Program-made: the position numbers and the translations under genes | Notes under the pieces: generated by a model | Databases searched by the model: none | The model's input: only the letters and a program-made list of their open reading frames with translations | What the model was told of the DNA's origin: nothing | Part shown: one piece after another, positions 8,896 to 17,044 of the stretch | Layout: every line of letters starts with the position of its first letter | Numbering within the stretch: position 1 is the first letter of the stretch | Source: Sphingomonas sp. GM_Shp_1 | GTDB lineage: Bacteria > Pseudomonadota > Alphaproteobacteria > Sphingomonadales > Sphingomonadaceae | Direction of reading: 5' to 3' | Assembly (NCBI RefSeq): GCF_026540895.1 | Contig: NZ_JALNUR010000033.1 | Location: 1 to 33,831 of the forward strand | Length of the DNA: 33,831 nucleotides

Positions 8896-10149
8896 CTAGC
8901 CCCGCGCCGTCTCCGGCATGACCAGCCGGTACAACACCAAGCCACCCCCCGCGATCGCCGCGAGCAGCCAGAAGGCGGCGTGATAACCCGCCCCGACGAT
9001 CATCACCCCGGCCAGCGAGGTGCTGAGCGCGCCGCCGATGCCCTGGATCGTCGTCACCGCCCCTTGGGCGACGTTGAACCGCCCCGACCCGCGCATGATC
9101 GCGGCGACGATCACCGGGCCCAGCGCCCCCAATATCCCCGCGCCCACGCCGTCGAGCAACTGGATCGCCAGCAACCAGCCCGGCGCATCCGACACGGTGT
9201 AGAGCAGCCCGCGCGCCGCCAGCACGGCAAAGGCCACCAGCATGATCGGCCGGTGGCCCCAGTGATCCGCCTTGCGCCCGACGATCATTGCGACCGGCAC
9301 CATCACCAGTTGCGCCCCGACGATACAGGCGGAGGTCAACGACGTCGCCTTGTCGCCGCCCACCTCGCGCGCCAGCATCTGGCCGACCGAAGGGAGCATC
9401 GCCGCGTTGGACAGATGGAACAGGAACCCTGCCGCCGCGAACCAGGCAAGCGTCGGCGCGCCCTTCAGCGTCTGCCAGAGCGAGGGGGGATCGCAATCGT
9501 CGTCCGCTTCCTCGTCGTCGTCGGAACAGCCGCGCGCCATGGCATGGTCGATCCGCTTCGGATCGAGCGACAGCGTCGCCCCGATGCTGAGCGCCGCCAG
9601 CCCGGCCATCAGCCAGAAGACCACCACCGGCCCGAACTTCCATGCCAGCAGCCCGGCCAGCGCGGCGGACACGGCATTTCCGGCATGGTTGAACGCCTCG
9701 TTCCGGCCGATCCGCGCGGTGAAAGCCTTGGGTCCGACGATGCCCAGCGAGATGGCGGCGATGCCCGGCGCGAAGACCGACGCGGCGATGGCGGCCAGCG
9801 ACTGTCCGGCGGCAACCGCCCAGAACCCCTCGACAAAGGGCAGCGAGGCGGAGGCCAGCGTCACTGCGACGGCGGCGGCGACCAGCACGGCGCGCTTGGC
9901 ATGGACCCGGTCGATCAAGGCCCCTGCGGGTGCGTTGGCGATCAGCCCGGCGATCCCGGCGATCGTCATGACGACCCCGGCGCTCGCCTCGTTCCACCCA
10001 TGGCTCGGGCCGCGCACCGAGACGAGATAGATGGCGAGATAGGGCCCCAGCCCGTCGCGCACATCCGCCAGGAAGAAGTTCATCGCGTCGAGCGCGGGCA
10101 GCCGCTCGCGCCGCGCGTGGGAAGGCCGGGGTAGCGCGGCGGTCGCCAT
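8896..10149 (-). CDS. MFS transporter
   Basis: A 417-aa inner-membrane major facilitator with about 12 hydrophobic segments. MFS loop 2-3 motif A is recognisable as GALIDRVHAKR; a second copy, GRKADHWGHRP, follows the central loop. That loop, about residues 206-220, is strikingly acidic with two cysteines (GCSDDDEEADDDCD). Substrate cannot be predicted. Start ATG 10149 is chosen because MATAALPRPSHARRERLPA is a typical cytoplasmic tail before TM1; upstream in-frame starts would add unlikely residues and there is only a weak AGGTG upstream. Convergent with the GST gene and divergent from leuC. Confidence 0.88.
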   Translation of the reverse strand: MATAALPRPSHARRERLPALDAMNFFLADVRDGLGPYLAIYLVSVRGPSHGWNEASAGVVMTIAGIAGLIANAPAGALIDRVHAKRAVLVAAAVAVTLASASLPFVEGFWAVAAGQSLAAIAASVFAPGIAAISLGIVGPKAFTARIGRNEAFNHAGNAVSAALAGLLAWKFGPVVVFWLMAGLAALSIGATLSLDPKRIDHAMARGCSDDDEEADDDCDPPSLWQTLKGAPTLAWFAAAGFLFHLSNAAMLPSVGQMLAREVGGDKATSLTSACIVGAQLVMVPVAMIVGRKADHWGHRPIMLVAFAVLAARGLLYTVSDAPGWLLAIQLLDGVGAGILGALGPVIVAAIMRGSGRFNVAQGAVTTIQGIGGALSTSLAGVMIVGAGYHAAFWLLAAIAGGGLVLYRLVMPETARG

Positions 10150-10301
10150 GGATTGCACACCTGGATCAAGGAATGGGACCGCCGGAACGCCGCATCCGGC
10201 CGACAGGTCCATGACAAATCCGACATTTGCATGCGCACGGCGAAATAACATTGCGCCCGGCCTTTGCCTCGCGCATGTTTTCGGATAACAGCGCCCCCAT
10301 C

Positions 10302-11756
10302 ATGGCCCAACGACCCCAGACTCTGTACGAGAAGATCTGGGCCGCGCACGTTGTCGAACGGCGGCCCGATGGCACCTGCCTCATCTATATCGACCGTCAC
10401 CTCGTTCATGAGGTGACGAGCCCGCAGGCCTTTGAAGGGCTACGCGTCGCGGGCCGCAAGGTACGTCGTCCCGAACTGACGCTGGCGGTTCCCGACCACA
10501 ATCTGCCGACGACGCCGCGCGTCGACGCGGCGGGCCGATTGCTGCCCATCGCCGACCCGGAAAGCGCGCAGCAACTGGATGCGTTGCGCCGCAACACTGC
10601 CGAGTTCGGCATCGACTATATCGACGCGACGGCGGCGGCGCAGGGCATCGTCCATGTGGTGGGGCCGGAACAGGGCTTCACCCTGCCGGGCACGACTTTG
10701 GTTTGCGGTGACAGTCATACCTCGGCACACGGTGCCCTGGGGGCGCTGGCCTTCGGTATCGGCACGTCGGAGGTCGAGCATGTGCTGGCGACCCAGACGC
10801 TGCTGCTCTCGCCCTCCAAGACGATGGAGGTCCGGGTCGACGGTGTGCTGGGTTACGGCGTGTCGGCCAAGGACGTGGTGCTGGCGATCATCGGCAAGAT
10901 CGGCGCGGCGGGCGGCACCGGCCATGTCATCGAATTCACCGGCAGCGTCATCCGCAACCTCTCGGTCGAGGGTCGCCTGACCATCGCCAACATGTCGATC
11001 GAGGGCGGTGCGCGTGCCGGGCTGATCGCGCCGGACGAGACGACCTTCGCCTATCTGAAGGGCCGTCCGATGGCGCCGCAGGGCGCGGATTGGGACAAGG
11101 CGGTCGCCTGGTGGCGGACGCTGCCCAGCGATCCGGGCGCGGTGTACGACAAGGTCGTCACGCTCGACGCCGCCGATATCGCCCCGAACCTGACCTGGGG
11201 CACCAGCCCCGAGGATGTGGTGCCGATCACCGGCATCGTCCCCGATCCCGACAGCTTCGCCGATCCGTCGAAGCGCGAGGCCGCACGCAAGTCCCTGGAT
11301 TATATGGGCCTGGAGCCGGGCACGGCGATGCGGGACGTGCCGATCCAGCATGTCTTCATCGGCAGTTGCACTAACAGCCGGATCGAGGATCTCCGCGCCG
11401 CCGCCGCCGTGGCGCGTGACCGCCGCGTGGCGGACGGCGTCCGCGCGCTGGTCGTGCCCGGATCGGGGCTGGTCAAGCGCCAGGCCGAGGCCGAGGGGCT
11501 GGACCGGGTCTTCGTCCAGGCCGGCTTCGAATGGCGCGAGCCGGGTTGCTCGATGTGCCTCGCCATGAACCCGGACAAGGTGCCGCCGGGCGAGCGTTGC
11601 GCCTCGACCTCCAACCGCAATTTCGTCGGTCGGCAGGGGCCGGGGGCGCGTACCCATCTGCTGTCCCCCGCCATGGCGGCGGCGGCGGCCGTGACCGGGC
11701 GCCTTTCCGATGTTAGAGAGTTGATGCATCACGATTTCGATCGTGATGCTATCTGA
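10302..11756 (+). CDS. leuC: 3-isopropylmalate dehydratase large subunit
   Basis: Aconitase-family large subunit that isomerises 2- to 3-isopropylmalate in leucine biosynthesis, together with LeuD. The 484-aa length is normal. The [4Fe-4S] ligands are Cys356 (IGSCTNSR) and Cys416/Cys419 (PGCSMCLAM). Other signatures are [21 protein letters not shown] and [13 protein letters not shown] 10302 gives the usual N-terminus [13 protein letters not shown]; an in-frame ATG at 10275 is possible and neither has a good Shine-Dalgarno. leuD follows at 11920, with a tiny membrane peptide gene in between. Confidence 0.97.
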   Translation: MAQRPQTLYEKIWAAHVVERRPDGTCLIYIDRHLVHEVTSPQAFEGLRVAGRKVRRPELTLAVPDHNLPTTPRVDAAGRLLPIADPESAQQLDALRRNTAEFGIDYIDATAAAQGIVHVVGPEQGFTLPGTTLVCGDSHTSAHGALGALAFGIGTSEVEHVLATQTLLLSPSKTMEVRVDGVLGYGVSAKDVVLAIIGKIGAAGGTGHVIEFTGSVIRNLSVEGRLTIANMSIEGGARAGLIAPDETTFAYLKGRPMAPQGADWDKAVAWWRTLPSDPGAVYDKVVTLDAADIAPNLTWGTSPEDVVPITGIVPDPDSFADPSKREAARKSLDYMGLEPGTAMRDVPIQHVFIGSCTNSRIEDLRAAAAVARDRRVADGVRALVVPGSGLVKRQAEAEGLDRVFVQAGFEWREPGCSMCLAMNPDKVPPGERCASTSNRNFVGRQGPGARTHLLSPAMAAAAAVTGRLSDVRELMHHDFDRDAI

Positions 11757-11782
11757 CCGGCAAGGCAGGGGAGACACATATC

Positions 11783-11890
11783 ATGAAGCACGTATTGGTC
11801 ATGCTCGTCACCGGCGCGGTTCTGTGCGGCGCCGCCGCCTATGCCGCAGGCATCGCATCGCGCCCCGCCACCGCGGAGCAGCGCCGCTGA
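11783..11890 (+). CDS. Small hydrophobic peptide between leuC and leuD
   Basis: A 35-aa reading frame starting MKHVLVMLVTGAVLCGAAAY and ending SRPATAEQRR. It is one hydrophobic segment with a positive N-terminus, either a single-pass membrane peptide or a cleaved signal-like peptide. Support: a strong Shine-Dalgarno (GGGGAG 11768-11773) about 9 nt before the ATG, 26 nt spacing from the leuC stop and 29 nt to the leuD start, all inside an operon. No function can be assigned. Confidence 0.6.
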   Translation: MKHVLVMLVTGAVLCGAAAYAAGIASRPATAEQRR

Positions 11891-11919
11891 CGCGGACGCC
11901 TTGAAGACAGGATAATCGC

Positions 11920-12540
11920 ATGAATCCGGTTACGACCGTTTCCGGCACCGCCTATCCCTGGGGTGCCAAGAATATCGACACCGACGTCATCATCCCCGCG
12001 CATTGGTTGAAGACCATCACCCGCGCCGGGATGGGGCGCGGCGCGTTCGAGACGGTGCGGGCGCAGCCGGGCAATATCTTCGACGATCCCGCCTATGCGG
12101 GCGCGCCGATCCTGATCGCAGGCGATAATTTCGGTTGCGGGTCGAGCCGCGAACACGCCGCATGGGCACTGGCCGATATGGGCATCCAGGCGGTGATCGC
12201 GCCCAGCTTCTCAGATATCTTTTCCGGCAACGCTTTCAAGAACGGGATCGTGCCGGTCGTGCTGCCGCAGGAATCGGTGGACCGTCTGCTGGAAGTGGCG
12301 AAGGATCAACCGATCACGGTCGATCTAGAGACGATGAGCGTCACCACGCCGTTTCAGGATCGCTTTCCCTTCGAACTCGATCCGTTCCGTCGCGAATGCC
12401 TGATGAACGGGCTGGACGAAGTGGGGCTGACGCTGGCCCGTGACGAGGCGATCGGCGCGTTCGAGGGACGGATGGCGAGCGGTCGTCCCTGGGTCGAAGG
12501 CCGGGCGCGGCTTCAGCCGGAAGCCGCGCTGGACGCCTGA
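11920..12540 (+). CDS. leuD: 3-isopropylmalate dehydratase small subunit
   Basis: The 206-aa swivelling-domain partner of LeuC. Family signatures: [14 protein letters not shown] near the N-terminus, then [17 protein letters not shown] with substrate-binding residues, then [25 protein letters not shown] 11920 follows AGACAGGATAATCGC. A GGGCCC-GGG-GGGCCC hairpin just after the stop may end the transcript. No leuA or leuB appears in this window. Confidence 0.97.
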   Translation: MNPVTTVSGTAYPWGAKNIDTDVIIPAHWLKTITRAGMGRGAFETVRAQPGNIFDDPAYAGAPILIAGDNFGCGSSREHAAWALADMGIQAVIAPSFSDIFSGNAFKNGIVPVVLPQESVDRLLEVAKDQPITVDLETMSVTTPFQDRFPFELDPFRRECLMNGLDEVGLTLARDEAIGAFEGRMASGRPWVEGRARLQPEAALDA

Positions 12541-12543
12541 GCG

Positions 12544-12558
12544 GGGCCCGGGGGGCCC
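12544..12558. terminator. Possible hairpin after leuD
   Basis: A self-complementary GGGCCC at 12544-12549 and 12553-12558 with a 3-nt GGG loop, immediately after leuD and before the convergent small gene. No T-tract, so it is only a weak terminator candidate. Confidence 0.3.
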
Positions 12559-12580
12559 TTGGAATTAAGGCGTTGGCGGC

Positions 12581-12712
12581 TCAGGACGCGGTGATGACCA
12601 CCGCCGCGATCACGGCCCAGATCGCCAGCGATCCGATGATGCCGTTGACGATGCCGACCATCGGGCCGCCGTCACGCCCGCCGTCATGAGGCAGGGGGAA
12701 GGTGTTGCGCAT
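12581..12712 (-). CDS. Small single-TM protein, possible stress-regulon member
   Basis: A 43-aa frame with a polar N-terminus (MRNTFPLPHDGGRDGGP) and one strongly hydrophobic helix, about residues 18-41 (IVNGIIGSLAIWAVIAAVV). AGGAGAG on the minus strand lies about 6 nt before the ATG, an excellent Shine-Dalgarno. A GGAAC-N17-CGTA element about 80-105 nt upstream resembles an EcfG stress promoter. Function unknown. It is convergent with leuD. Real-gene support comes from the ribosome site, promoter and sensible membrane topology, not from homology. Confidence 0.65.
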   Translation of the reverse strand: MRNTFPLPHDGGRDGGPMVGIVNGIIGSLAIWAVIAAVVITAS

Positions 12713-12791
12713 GGCTCTCTCCTATGCTGCGGATCGGGCGACTTCGGCAAGGCCGACAGGCGCTCCGTCTCATTTTTGCTTGTAATAACAA

Positions 12792-12817
12792 TACGATCAA
12801 AGGGCGTTTGAAGTTCC
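12792..12817 (-). promoter_or_regulatory. EcfG-like promoter upstream of the 43-aa protein
   Basis: On the minus strand GGAAC (12817-12813), a 17-nt spacer, then CGTA (12795-12792). One mismatch from GGAAC-N16/17-CGTT. It lies 80 nt upstream of the start codon at 12712. Confidence 0.45.
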
Positions 12818-12952
12818 CATTGTTGCGCCTCCGCAATGATAGGAAACCCCTTTGTCCTTGCCGTGCGGGGCATTGGTTGCACCCGGCGACGGTCCATCCT
12901 ATCTCCGCCCCATGGATATTTTGCCCGGAGCGGGCAGGGGGATGGCGGACCG

Positions 12953-13276
12953 ATGGACAGTTTTGACGAGCGCCGGCGCGGGTTCGAGGCGAAGTTCGCG
13001 GCGGATCAGGACATGATGTTCCGCATCACGGCGCGGCGCAACCGGCTGGTCGCGCAATGGGCGGCGCAGCGGATGAAGCTGACTCCCGCCGAAACCGACG
13101 CCTATGCCAAGGCCGTCGTGCAGGCCGATTTCGAGGAAGCGGGCGATGAGGACGTCATCCGCAAGCTGCTGGGCGACCTGACCGCTGCCGGGATCGACGT
13201 GGGCGAGGCCGAGGTCCGCCGCGCCTTGGACGAGCAACTCGTCGAAGCCCGCCGCCAGTTGCTGGAGAGCCGCTGA
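12953..13276 (+). CDS. F1-ATPase inhibitor subunit zeta (DUF1476)
   Basis: 107-aa helical protein of the DUF1476 family; the Paracoccus denitrificans member is the zeta subunit that binds F1 and blocks ATP hydrolysis. The sequence opens FDERRRGFEAKFAADQDMMF, the inhibitory N-terminal region, followed by ITARRNRLVAQWAA and a bundle of helices ending in QLVEARRQLLESR. ATG 12953 has a modest AGGGGGATGG upstream. BolA starts 1 nt after the stop, then Grx4. Not every alphaproteobacterial zeta homologue is a potent inhibitor, so strength of inhibition is uncertain. Confidence 0.9.
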   Translation: MDSFDERRRGFEAKFAADQDMMFRITARRNRLVAQWAAQRMKLTPAETDAYAKAVVQADFEEAGDEDVIRKLLGDLTAAGIDVGEAEVRRALDEQLVEARRQLLESR

Positions 13277-13277
13277 C

Positions 13278-13514
13278 ATGCCAATGGCCGCCGACGATAT
13301 CGCCGCGATGATCCGCGCCGCCATTCCCGATGCACAGGTCGACATCACCGATCTGGCCGGGGACGGGGACCATTATGCCGCGCATGTGACCGCCGCCAGT
13401 TTCGCGGGGATGAGCCGGGTGGCCCGCACCCGCGCCGTCTATGCCGCGCTGGGCGGGCGCATGGGGGGTGAACTCCACGCCCTGCAACTGACCACCGCGG
13501 TACCCGCCGCCTGA
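13278..13514 (+). CDS. BolA family protein
   Basis: A 78-aa BolA/IbaG-type protein with the class II KH-like fold. Residues about 5-70 cover the family: MIRAAIPDAQVDITDLAGDGDHYAAHV, then RTRAVYAALGGRMGGELHALQL, in which the terminal HALQL is the family's conserved end. BolA proteins bind CGFS monothiol glutaredoxins through a shared [2Fe-2S] cluster, and such a glutaredoxin is the next gene. GGAGAG about 9 nt before ATG 13278 favours that start over the ATG at 13284. Confidence 0.92.
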   Translation: MPMAADDIAAMIRAAIPDAQVDITDLAGDGDHYAAHVTAASFAGMSRVARTRAVYAALGGRMGGELHALQLTTAVPAA

Positions 13515-13537
13515 CCCCTTTCCTGAGGAAGACCGAT

Positions 13538-13861
13538 ATGACCGACGATACGAACGCGCGGATCGACGCGCTGGTGAAGGACAATGCCGTCCTGCTGTTC
13601 ATGAAGGGCACGCCGCTCTTCCCGCAATGCGGTTTCTCCAGCCGGGCGGTGGCGATCCTGAACCATCTGGACGTGCCGTTCGAGAGCGTGGACGTCCTCC
13701 AGGACCAGGGCATCCGCCAGGGTATCAAGGCCTATTCGGACTGGCCGACCATCCCGCAACTCTATGTGAAGGGTGAATTCGTCGGCGGATCGGACATCAT
13801 GATGGAGATGTACGAAAGCGGCGAACTGGCCGAATTGGTCCAGGACGTAAAGACCGCGTGA
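13538..13861 (+). CDS. grxD: Monothiol glutaredoxin, Grx4 family
   Basis: A 107-aa CGFS glutaredoxin involved in [2Fe-2S] cluster trafficking and iron homeostasis. The motif KGTPLFPQCGFS places the active site at residues 31-34; WPTIPQLYVKGEFVGGSDI is the glutathione-binding region. Shine-Dalgarno GAGGA precedes ATG 13538. Adjacent to bolA, its expected partner. A strong terminator follows 9 nt after the stop. Confidence 0.96.
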   Translation: MTDDTNARIDALVKDNAVLLFMKGTPLFPQCGFSSRAVAILNHLDVPFESVDVLQDQGIRQGIKAYSDWPTIPQLYVKGEFVGGSDIMMEMYESGELAELVQDVKTA

Positions 13862-13870
13862 AGCGACAGG

Positions 13871-13898
13871 GGGCCGGATGAAAATCCGGCCCTTTTTT
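13871..13898 (+). terminator. Strong intrinsic terminator of zeta-bolA-grxD
   Basis: A perfect 9-bp stem GGGCCGGAT (13871-13879) with ATCCGGCCC (13884-13892), a GAAA tetraloop and six T residues (13893-13898). Confidence 0.92.
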
Positions 13899-13899
13899 A

Positions 13900-14028
13900 T
13901 CCTCCCCGGAACGGGGAGGGGGACCGCCGCGAAGCGGTGGTGGAGGGGGCGTTCCACAAGTAAGGCCCTTCGTGGCAACTCCCCTCGGTCATCGCTGACG
14001 CCCTGCCACCTCCCCGTGCCGGGGAGGA
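13900..14028. repeat. REPIN/MITE-like palindromic element
   Basis: 129-bp element with near-perfect 20-bp terminal inverted repeats: TCCTCCCCGGAACGGGGAGG at 13900-13919 and its complement at 14009-14028, one mismatch. Internal AGCGGTGGTGGAGGGG resembles the element at 25235-25351. It fills most of the gap between the grxD terminator and the blaI promoter; no gene is seen here. Confidence 0.8.
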
Positions 14029-14040
14029 TCGAGTGCCCTA

Positions 14041-14081
14041 TTGACTACGTCTGTAATCGCTCTAGGATTACATCTGTAATC
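14041..14081 (+). promoter_or_regulatory. blaI-blaR1 promoter with two BlaI-type operators
   Basis: TTGACT (14041-14046), 16-nt spacer, TAGGAT (14063-14068). Two dyads overlap it: GATTACATCTGTAATC at 14066-14081 is a perfect 7+2+7 palindrome, and GACTACGTCTGTAATC at 14043-14058 is a degenerate copy, 23 bp apart centre to centre. The TTACA-NN-TGTAA core is the known BlaI/MecI operator form, so autorepression is likely. Confidence 0.82.
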
Positions 14082-14098
14082 AATGAGAAGGCGAGTCG

Positions 14099-14467
14099 AT
14101 GGCCGAGCGTATCAGCGATGCCGAACACGCGGTGATGGAGGTTCTCTGGGAAGCGGCGCCGCTCACCGCGCAGGACGTGGCGGAGCGGGTCGATCCCGAA
14201 CGCGGATGGACGACCAACACGGTCAAGACGCTGCTCGGTCGTCTGCTCGCCAAGGAAGCGATCGCACATGAGGAACAGGGGCGGCGCTATCTCTATCGCC
14301 CGCTGGTCGCACGCGACGATTATGTCGTGGGCGAATCCCGCCGCCTGATCGACCGGCTGTTCGGCGGCCGCCTGACCCCGCTGGTCGCGCATCTGGCCGA
14401 GCGGGACGAACTGACCGCGCAGGATATTTCCGAGATCGAGGCGCTGCTCAAGGAGCTGAAGGCGTGA
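14099..14467 (+). CDS. BlaI/MecI/CopY family transcriptional repressor
   Basis: 122-aa winged-helix repressor, dimeric in this family. N-terminal winged helix at about residues 1-75 (ISDAEHAVMEVLWEAAPLTAQDV, then the recognition region WTTNTVKTLLGRL) and a C-terminal dimerisation helix region (about 80-122), where family members are cleaved or inactivated after signalling by BlaR1. The two operator-like dyads in its own promoter support autoregulation. Its TGA overlaps the GTG start of the BlaR1-like gene. The regulated process is not evident: no beta-lactamase gene is in the window. Confidence 0.93.
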   Translation: MAERISDAEHAVMEVLWEAAPLTAQDVAERVDPERGWTTNTVKTLLGRLLAKEAIAHEEQGRRYLYRPLVARDDYVVGESRRLIDRLFGGRLTPLVAHLAERDELTAQDISEIEALLKELKA

Positions 14468-16092
14468 GCGGCGCGACTTTGGGCTGGGCGGTAGAGGCGA
14501 TGATCGCCTCTACCCTGCTCATGGCGCTGGTCCTGCTGGTCCGGCGTCATGTTCGCGAGGCGTTCGGGCCTCAGGTCGCCTATGCGCTCTGGGCGCTGCC
14601 GCTGCTCCGGCTGTTGCTGCCCCGGATGCCGCATCAGGTGTCGGAACAGGCGACGCCGCCGCTTTCGGCGGTCGGCGAGACGCTGAACGCCTATGTCGTC
14701 GTGCCGATGGCGACCCAGCTTCCCGCACCGATCGCCACGTCCAGCGTCTGGCCCAGCCTGGGGCAGGGGATCGCGCTGTTCTGGATCGTCGGGGCCGCCG
14801 GGTTCCTGGCGTTCCAGCTCCTACGCCACTGGCGCTTCCGCAGCCGGCTGCTGGCGACCGCCGAGCCGCTGGACGCGGTGGACGGCGTGCATGTGGTGGC
14901 CAGCGACGGCGCGCCGGGGCCGCTCGCCTTCGGGATATGGCGTCGGTACGTCGCCTTCCCGCGCGACTTCGCCGAACGCTATGACGCCGACGAGCGCGAC
15001 CTGGCGCTGGCGCATGAGCTGGGCCATCATGCGCGGGGCGATTTGTTCGCCAACTGGATCGCGCTCGCCGTGCTGGCGCTCCACTGGTTCAATCCGATCG
15101 CCTGGCGCGCCTTCCATGCGTTTCGCGCCGATCAGGAACTCGCCAATGATGCGCGGGTCCTGAAGGGGCGCAGCCGGGCCGACCGGCATGTCTATGCCTG
15201 CGCCATCGTCAAGGCCGCCCATGGCCGGGCCCTGTCGGGAGCGTGCCATCTCCATACCATCGATGATCTGAAAGGGAGGCTGAAGATGTTGACCACTTCT
15301 CCGAAATCGCGTCGTCAGCTGATGCTGGGCGGAGCGACGGTGTCGCTGCTGGTGCTGGGCGGGCTGGGGGCGACCGCTTCGGGCACCCCGGCGGCGGCGG
15401 CGCTGACCAAGAAGGTCGAGCGGACGATCGGCGTCGATCTGACCACGCCCGCCTTGCCCGAACTCCCCGAACAGGCCGAATTGCCCGAGCTCCCCGAAAC
15501 GCCTGAAGCTCCGGTCGCGCCGTCGACGGTGGCGCAACCCGGCGTCGCCGCGCCTGTCGCCCCGGCCGCACCCGCTGCCCCCGCCAGGCCGGCGGTGGCG
15601 GCGGCACCGCTGGACCCGATGGCCCCCATGACGCCGATGGTCCCGGAAACCCCGGAAACGCCGTTGGTCGCGGAAACGGAGGGCACGCATGTCGTCGCCA
15701 CTCGCAATGGTCGCCGTTTCCAGATCGTGACTACCGATGGCCGCGTCCCGATGGGCCCCATGCCGCTGGTCCGGTCGGGCGCGTGCGGCACCGCCGGCAG
15801 CGACACCCGGACGAGCTATGTCACGACCAATGGCCGGACGAAGCAGAAGGTGACCGTCATCTGCACCGACCGGATCGAGAAGATGGCACGTCAGGCGTCC
15901 TTGTCCGCCTTGAGCGCCCAGCGCACGGCGCAGGTGAACATGCGGATCGCGCTGGCCAGCATCGAGAATGCCCGCGCCTCGATCATGCGCGACCGCAACC
16001 TGTCCGAGGATGCCCGCCGCGACGCGCTGAATGGCCTGAACGAGGCGACCGCCGAGCTGAAGGCCGAGATGGCGGACCGCGACGAGGATTGA
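14464..16092 (+). CDS. BlaR1-like M56 family membrane metallopeptidase
   Basis: A 542-aa inner-membrane protein. Several N-terminal TM helices flank a gluzincin-like M56 domain with HELGH at residues 184-188 and the downstream DQELANDARVL glutamate region. A further TM segment (about 283-310) is followed by a long Pro/Ala/Glu-rich linker (about 325-410), a small extracytoplasmic region with HVVATRNGRRF and a cysteine pair, and a helical C-terminal tail. A penicillin-binding sensor domain with SxxK, as in true BlaR1, is absent. The GTG start at 14464 overlaps the repressor stop, so the two are translationally coupled. It presumably inactivates the repressor on sensing an unknown signal. Confidence 0.88.
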   Translation: MSGATLGWAVEAMIASTLLMALVLLVRRHVREAFGPQVAYALWALPLLRLLLPRMPHQVSEQATPPLSAVGETLNAYVVVPMATQLPAPIATSSVWPSLGQGIALFWIVGAAGFLAFQLLRHWRFRSRLLATAEPLDAVDGVHVVASDGAPGPLAFGIWRRYVAFPRDFAERYDADERDLALAHELGHHARGDLFANWIALAVLALHWFNPIAWRAFHAFRADQELANDARVLKGRSRADRHVYACAIVKAAHGRALSGACHLHTIDDLKGRLKMLTTSPKSRRQLMLGGATVSLLVLGGLGATASGTPAAAALTKKVERTIGVDLTTPALPELPEQAELPELPETPEAPVAPSTVAQPGVAAPVAPAAPAAPARPAVAAAPLDPMAPMTPMVPETPETPLVAETEGTHVVATRNGRRFQIVTTDGRVPMGPMPLVRSGACGTAGSDTRTSYVTTNGRTKQKVTVICTDRIEKMARQASLSALSAQRTAQVNMRIALASIENARASIMRDRNLSEDARRDALNGLNEATAELKAEMADRDED

Positions 16093-16118
16093 TCCTTCAC
16101 CATGTTACCCCAACTCGA

Positions 16119-16147
16119 CCCCTGTGTTCGCCCGTCGGGCACAGGGG
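16119..16147 (+). terminator. Probable terminator of the blaI-blaR1 pair
   Basis: An 8-bp stem CCCCTGTG (16119-16126) with CACAGGGG (16140-16147) enclosing a small inner CCC/GGG stem, followed by a weak TTGCCTCTT tract. Confidence 0.5.
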
Positions 16148-16183
16148 TTGCCTCTTGCCCGTCACTTGCCCACATATGGCGTG

Positions 16184-17044
16184 ATGGCTGAGCACCCGAC
16201 CGGCATTCCGATCCTGCTTGAGCCGCTGGTTTCCCGCGTGCTCGCACCCAATCCCTCGCCCTTCACCTATACGGGGACGCAGACCCATATCGTCGGCGAC
16301 CGCGACCTTGCGGTGATCGATCCGGGCCCTGACGATCCCGCCCACCTCGACGCGCTGCTGAGCGCGATCGACGGACGCCCGGTGAGGGCGATCCTGATTA
16401 CCCATCATCACCGCGACCATAGCCCGGCCAGCCGCCCGCTGGCCAAGGCGACCGGCGCGCCCATCATGGGGGCCGCCCCTTTCGCCGTCGATTATGAAGG
16501 CGGTCGGTCCGACGCGGCGTTCGACCGGGACTATGCGCCCGACCATGTCCTGGCGGAGGGGGAGGGCGTTGCCGGCGACGGGTGGACGCTGACCGCGCTG
16601 GCGACGCCGGGCCATACCTCCAACCATCTGGCCTTCGCACTGCCCGAGACCAGGGCGCTATTTTCCGGCGATCACGTCATGGGCTGGTCGACCAGCATCG
16701 TCTCGCCCCCCGATGGCGACATGGCCGATTATATGGCGAGCTTGGAAAAGCTGATGGAGCGCGACGACCGCGTCTATTATCCCGGGCATGGCGAGGCGGT
16801 CGACAATCCGCAGCGGCTGGTGCGGGGGATGCTGGGCCATCGCAAGCAGCGCGAGGGGCAGATTCTGCGCCTGCTGGGCCAGGGCGACGACCTGACCATC
16901 GCGGCTATGACCGCGCGTATGTATGTCGGGCTGAACCCCAAGCTGCTTCCGGCGGCGGAACGCTCGGTCCTGGCGCATCTCTACGACCTGCGCACACGCG
17001 GGCTGGTCCGCGAGGAAGGAGCATCATGGACGAGCGCGGCGTGA
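16184..17044 (+). CDS. MBL-fold metallo-hydrolase, LACTB2/glyoxalase II-like
   Basis: A 286-aa cytoplasmic metallo-beta-lactamase-fold hydrolase. Metal-binding motifs are in the canonical order: THHHRDHS (about residues 88-95), GHTSNHL, SGDHVMG, and YYPGHGE, followed by a C-terminal winged-helix region (QILRLLGQG...). This layout matches the LACTB2-like group, some members of which act on RNA or thioesters; the substrate is not predictable. ATG 16184 is chosen; a GTG one codon upstream (16181) is equally possible. The stop overlaps the next gene's start by 19 nt. Confidence 0.9.
   Translation: MAEHPTGIPILLEPLVSRVLAPNPSPFTYTGTQTHIVGDRDLAVIDPGPDDPAHLDALLSAIDGRPVRAILITHHHRDHSPASRPLAKATGAPIMGAAPFAVDYEGGRSDAAFDRDYAPDHVLAEGEGVAGDGWTLTALATPGHTSNHLAFALPETRALFSGDHVMGWSTSIVSPPDGDMADYMASLEKLMERDDRVYYPGHGEAVDNPQRLVRGMLGHRKQREGQILRLLGQGDDLTIAAMTARMYVGLNPKLLPAAERSVLAHLYDLRTRGLVREEGASWTSAA

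Noticed and set aside
8980..10134. Long open frame opposite the MFS transporter
   Set aside because: It is an Arg/His/Gly-rich shadow, while the transporter strand gives a clean 12-TM protein.
13878..14135. Open frame over the repeat and blaI operator region
   Set aside because: It consists of the palindromic element and operator DNA read as protein.
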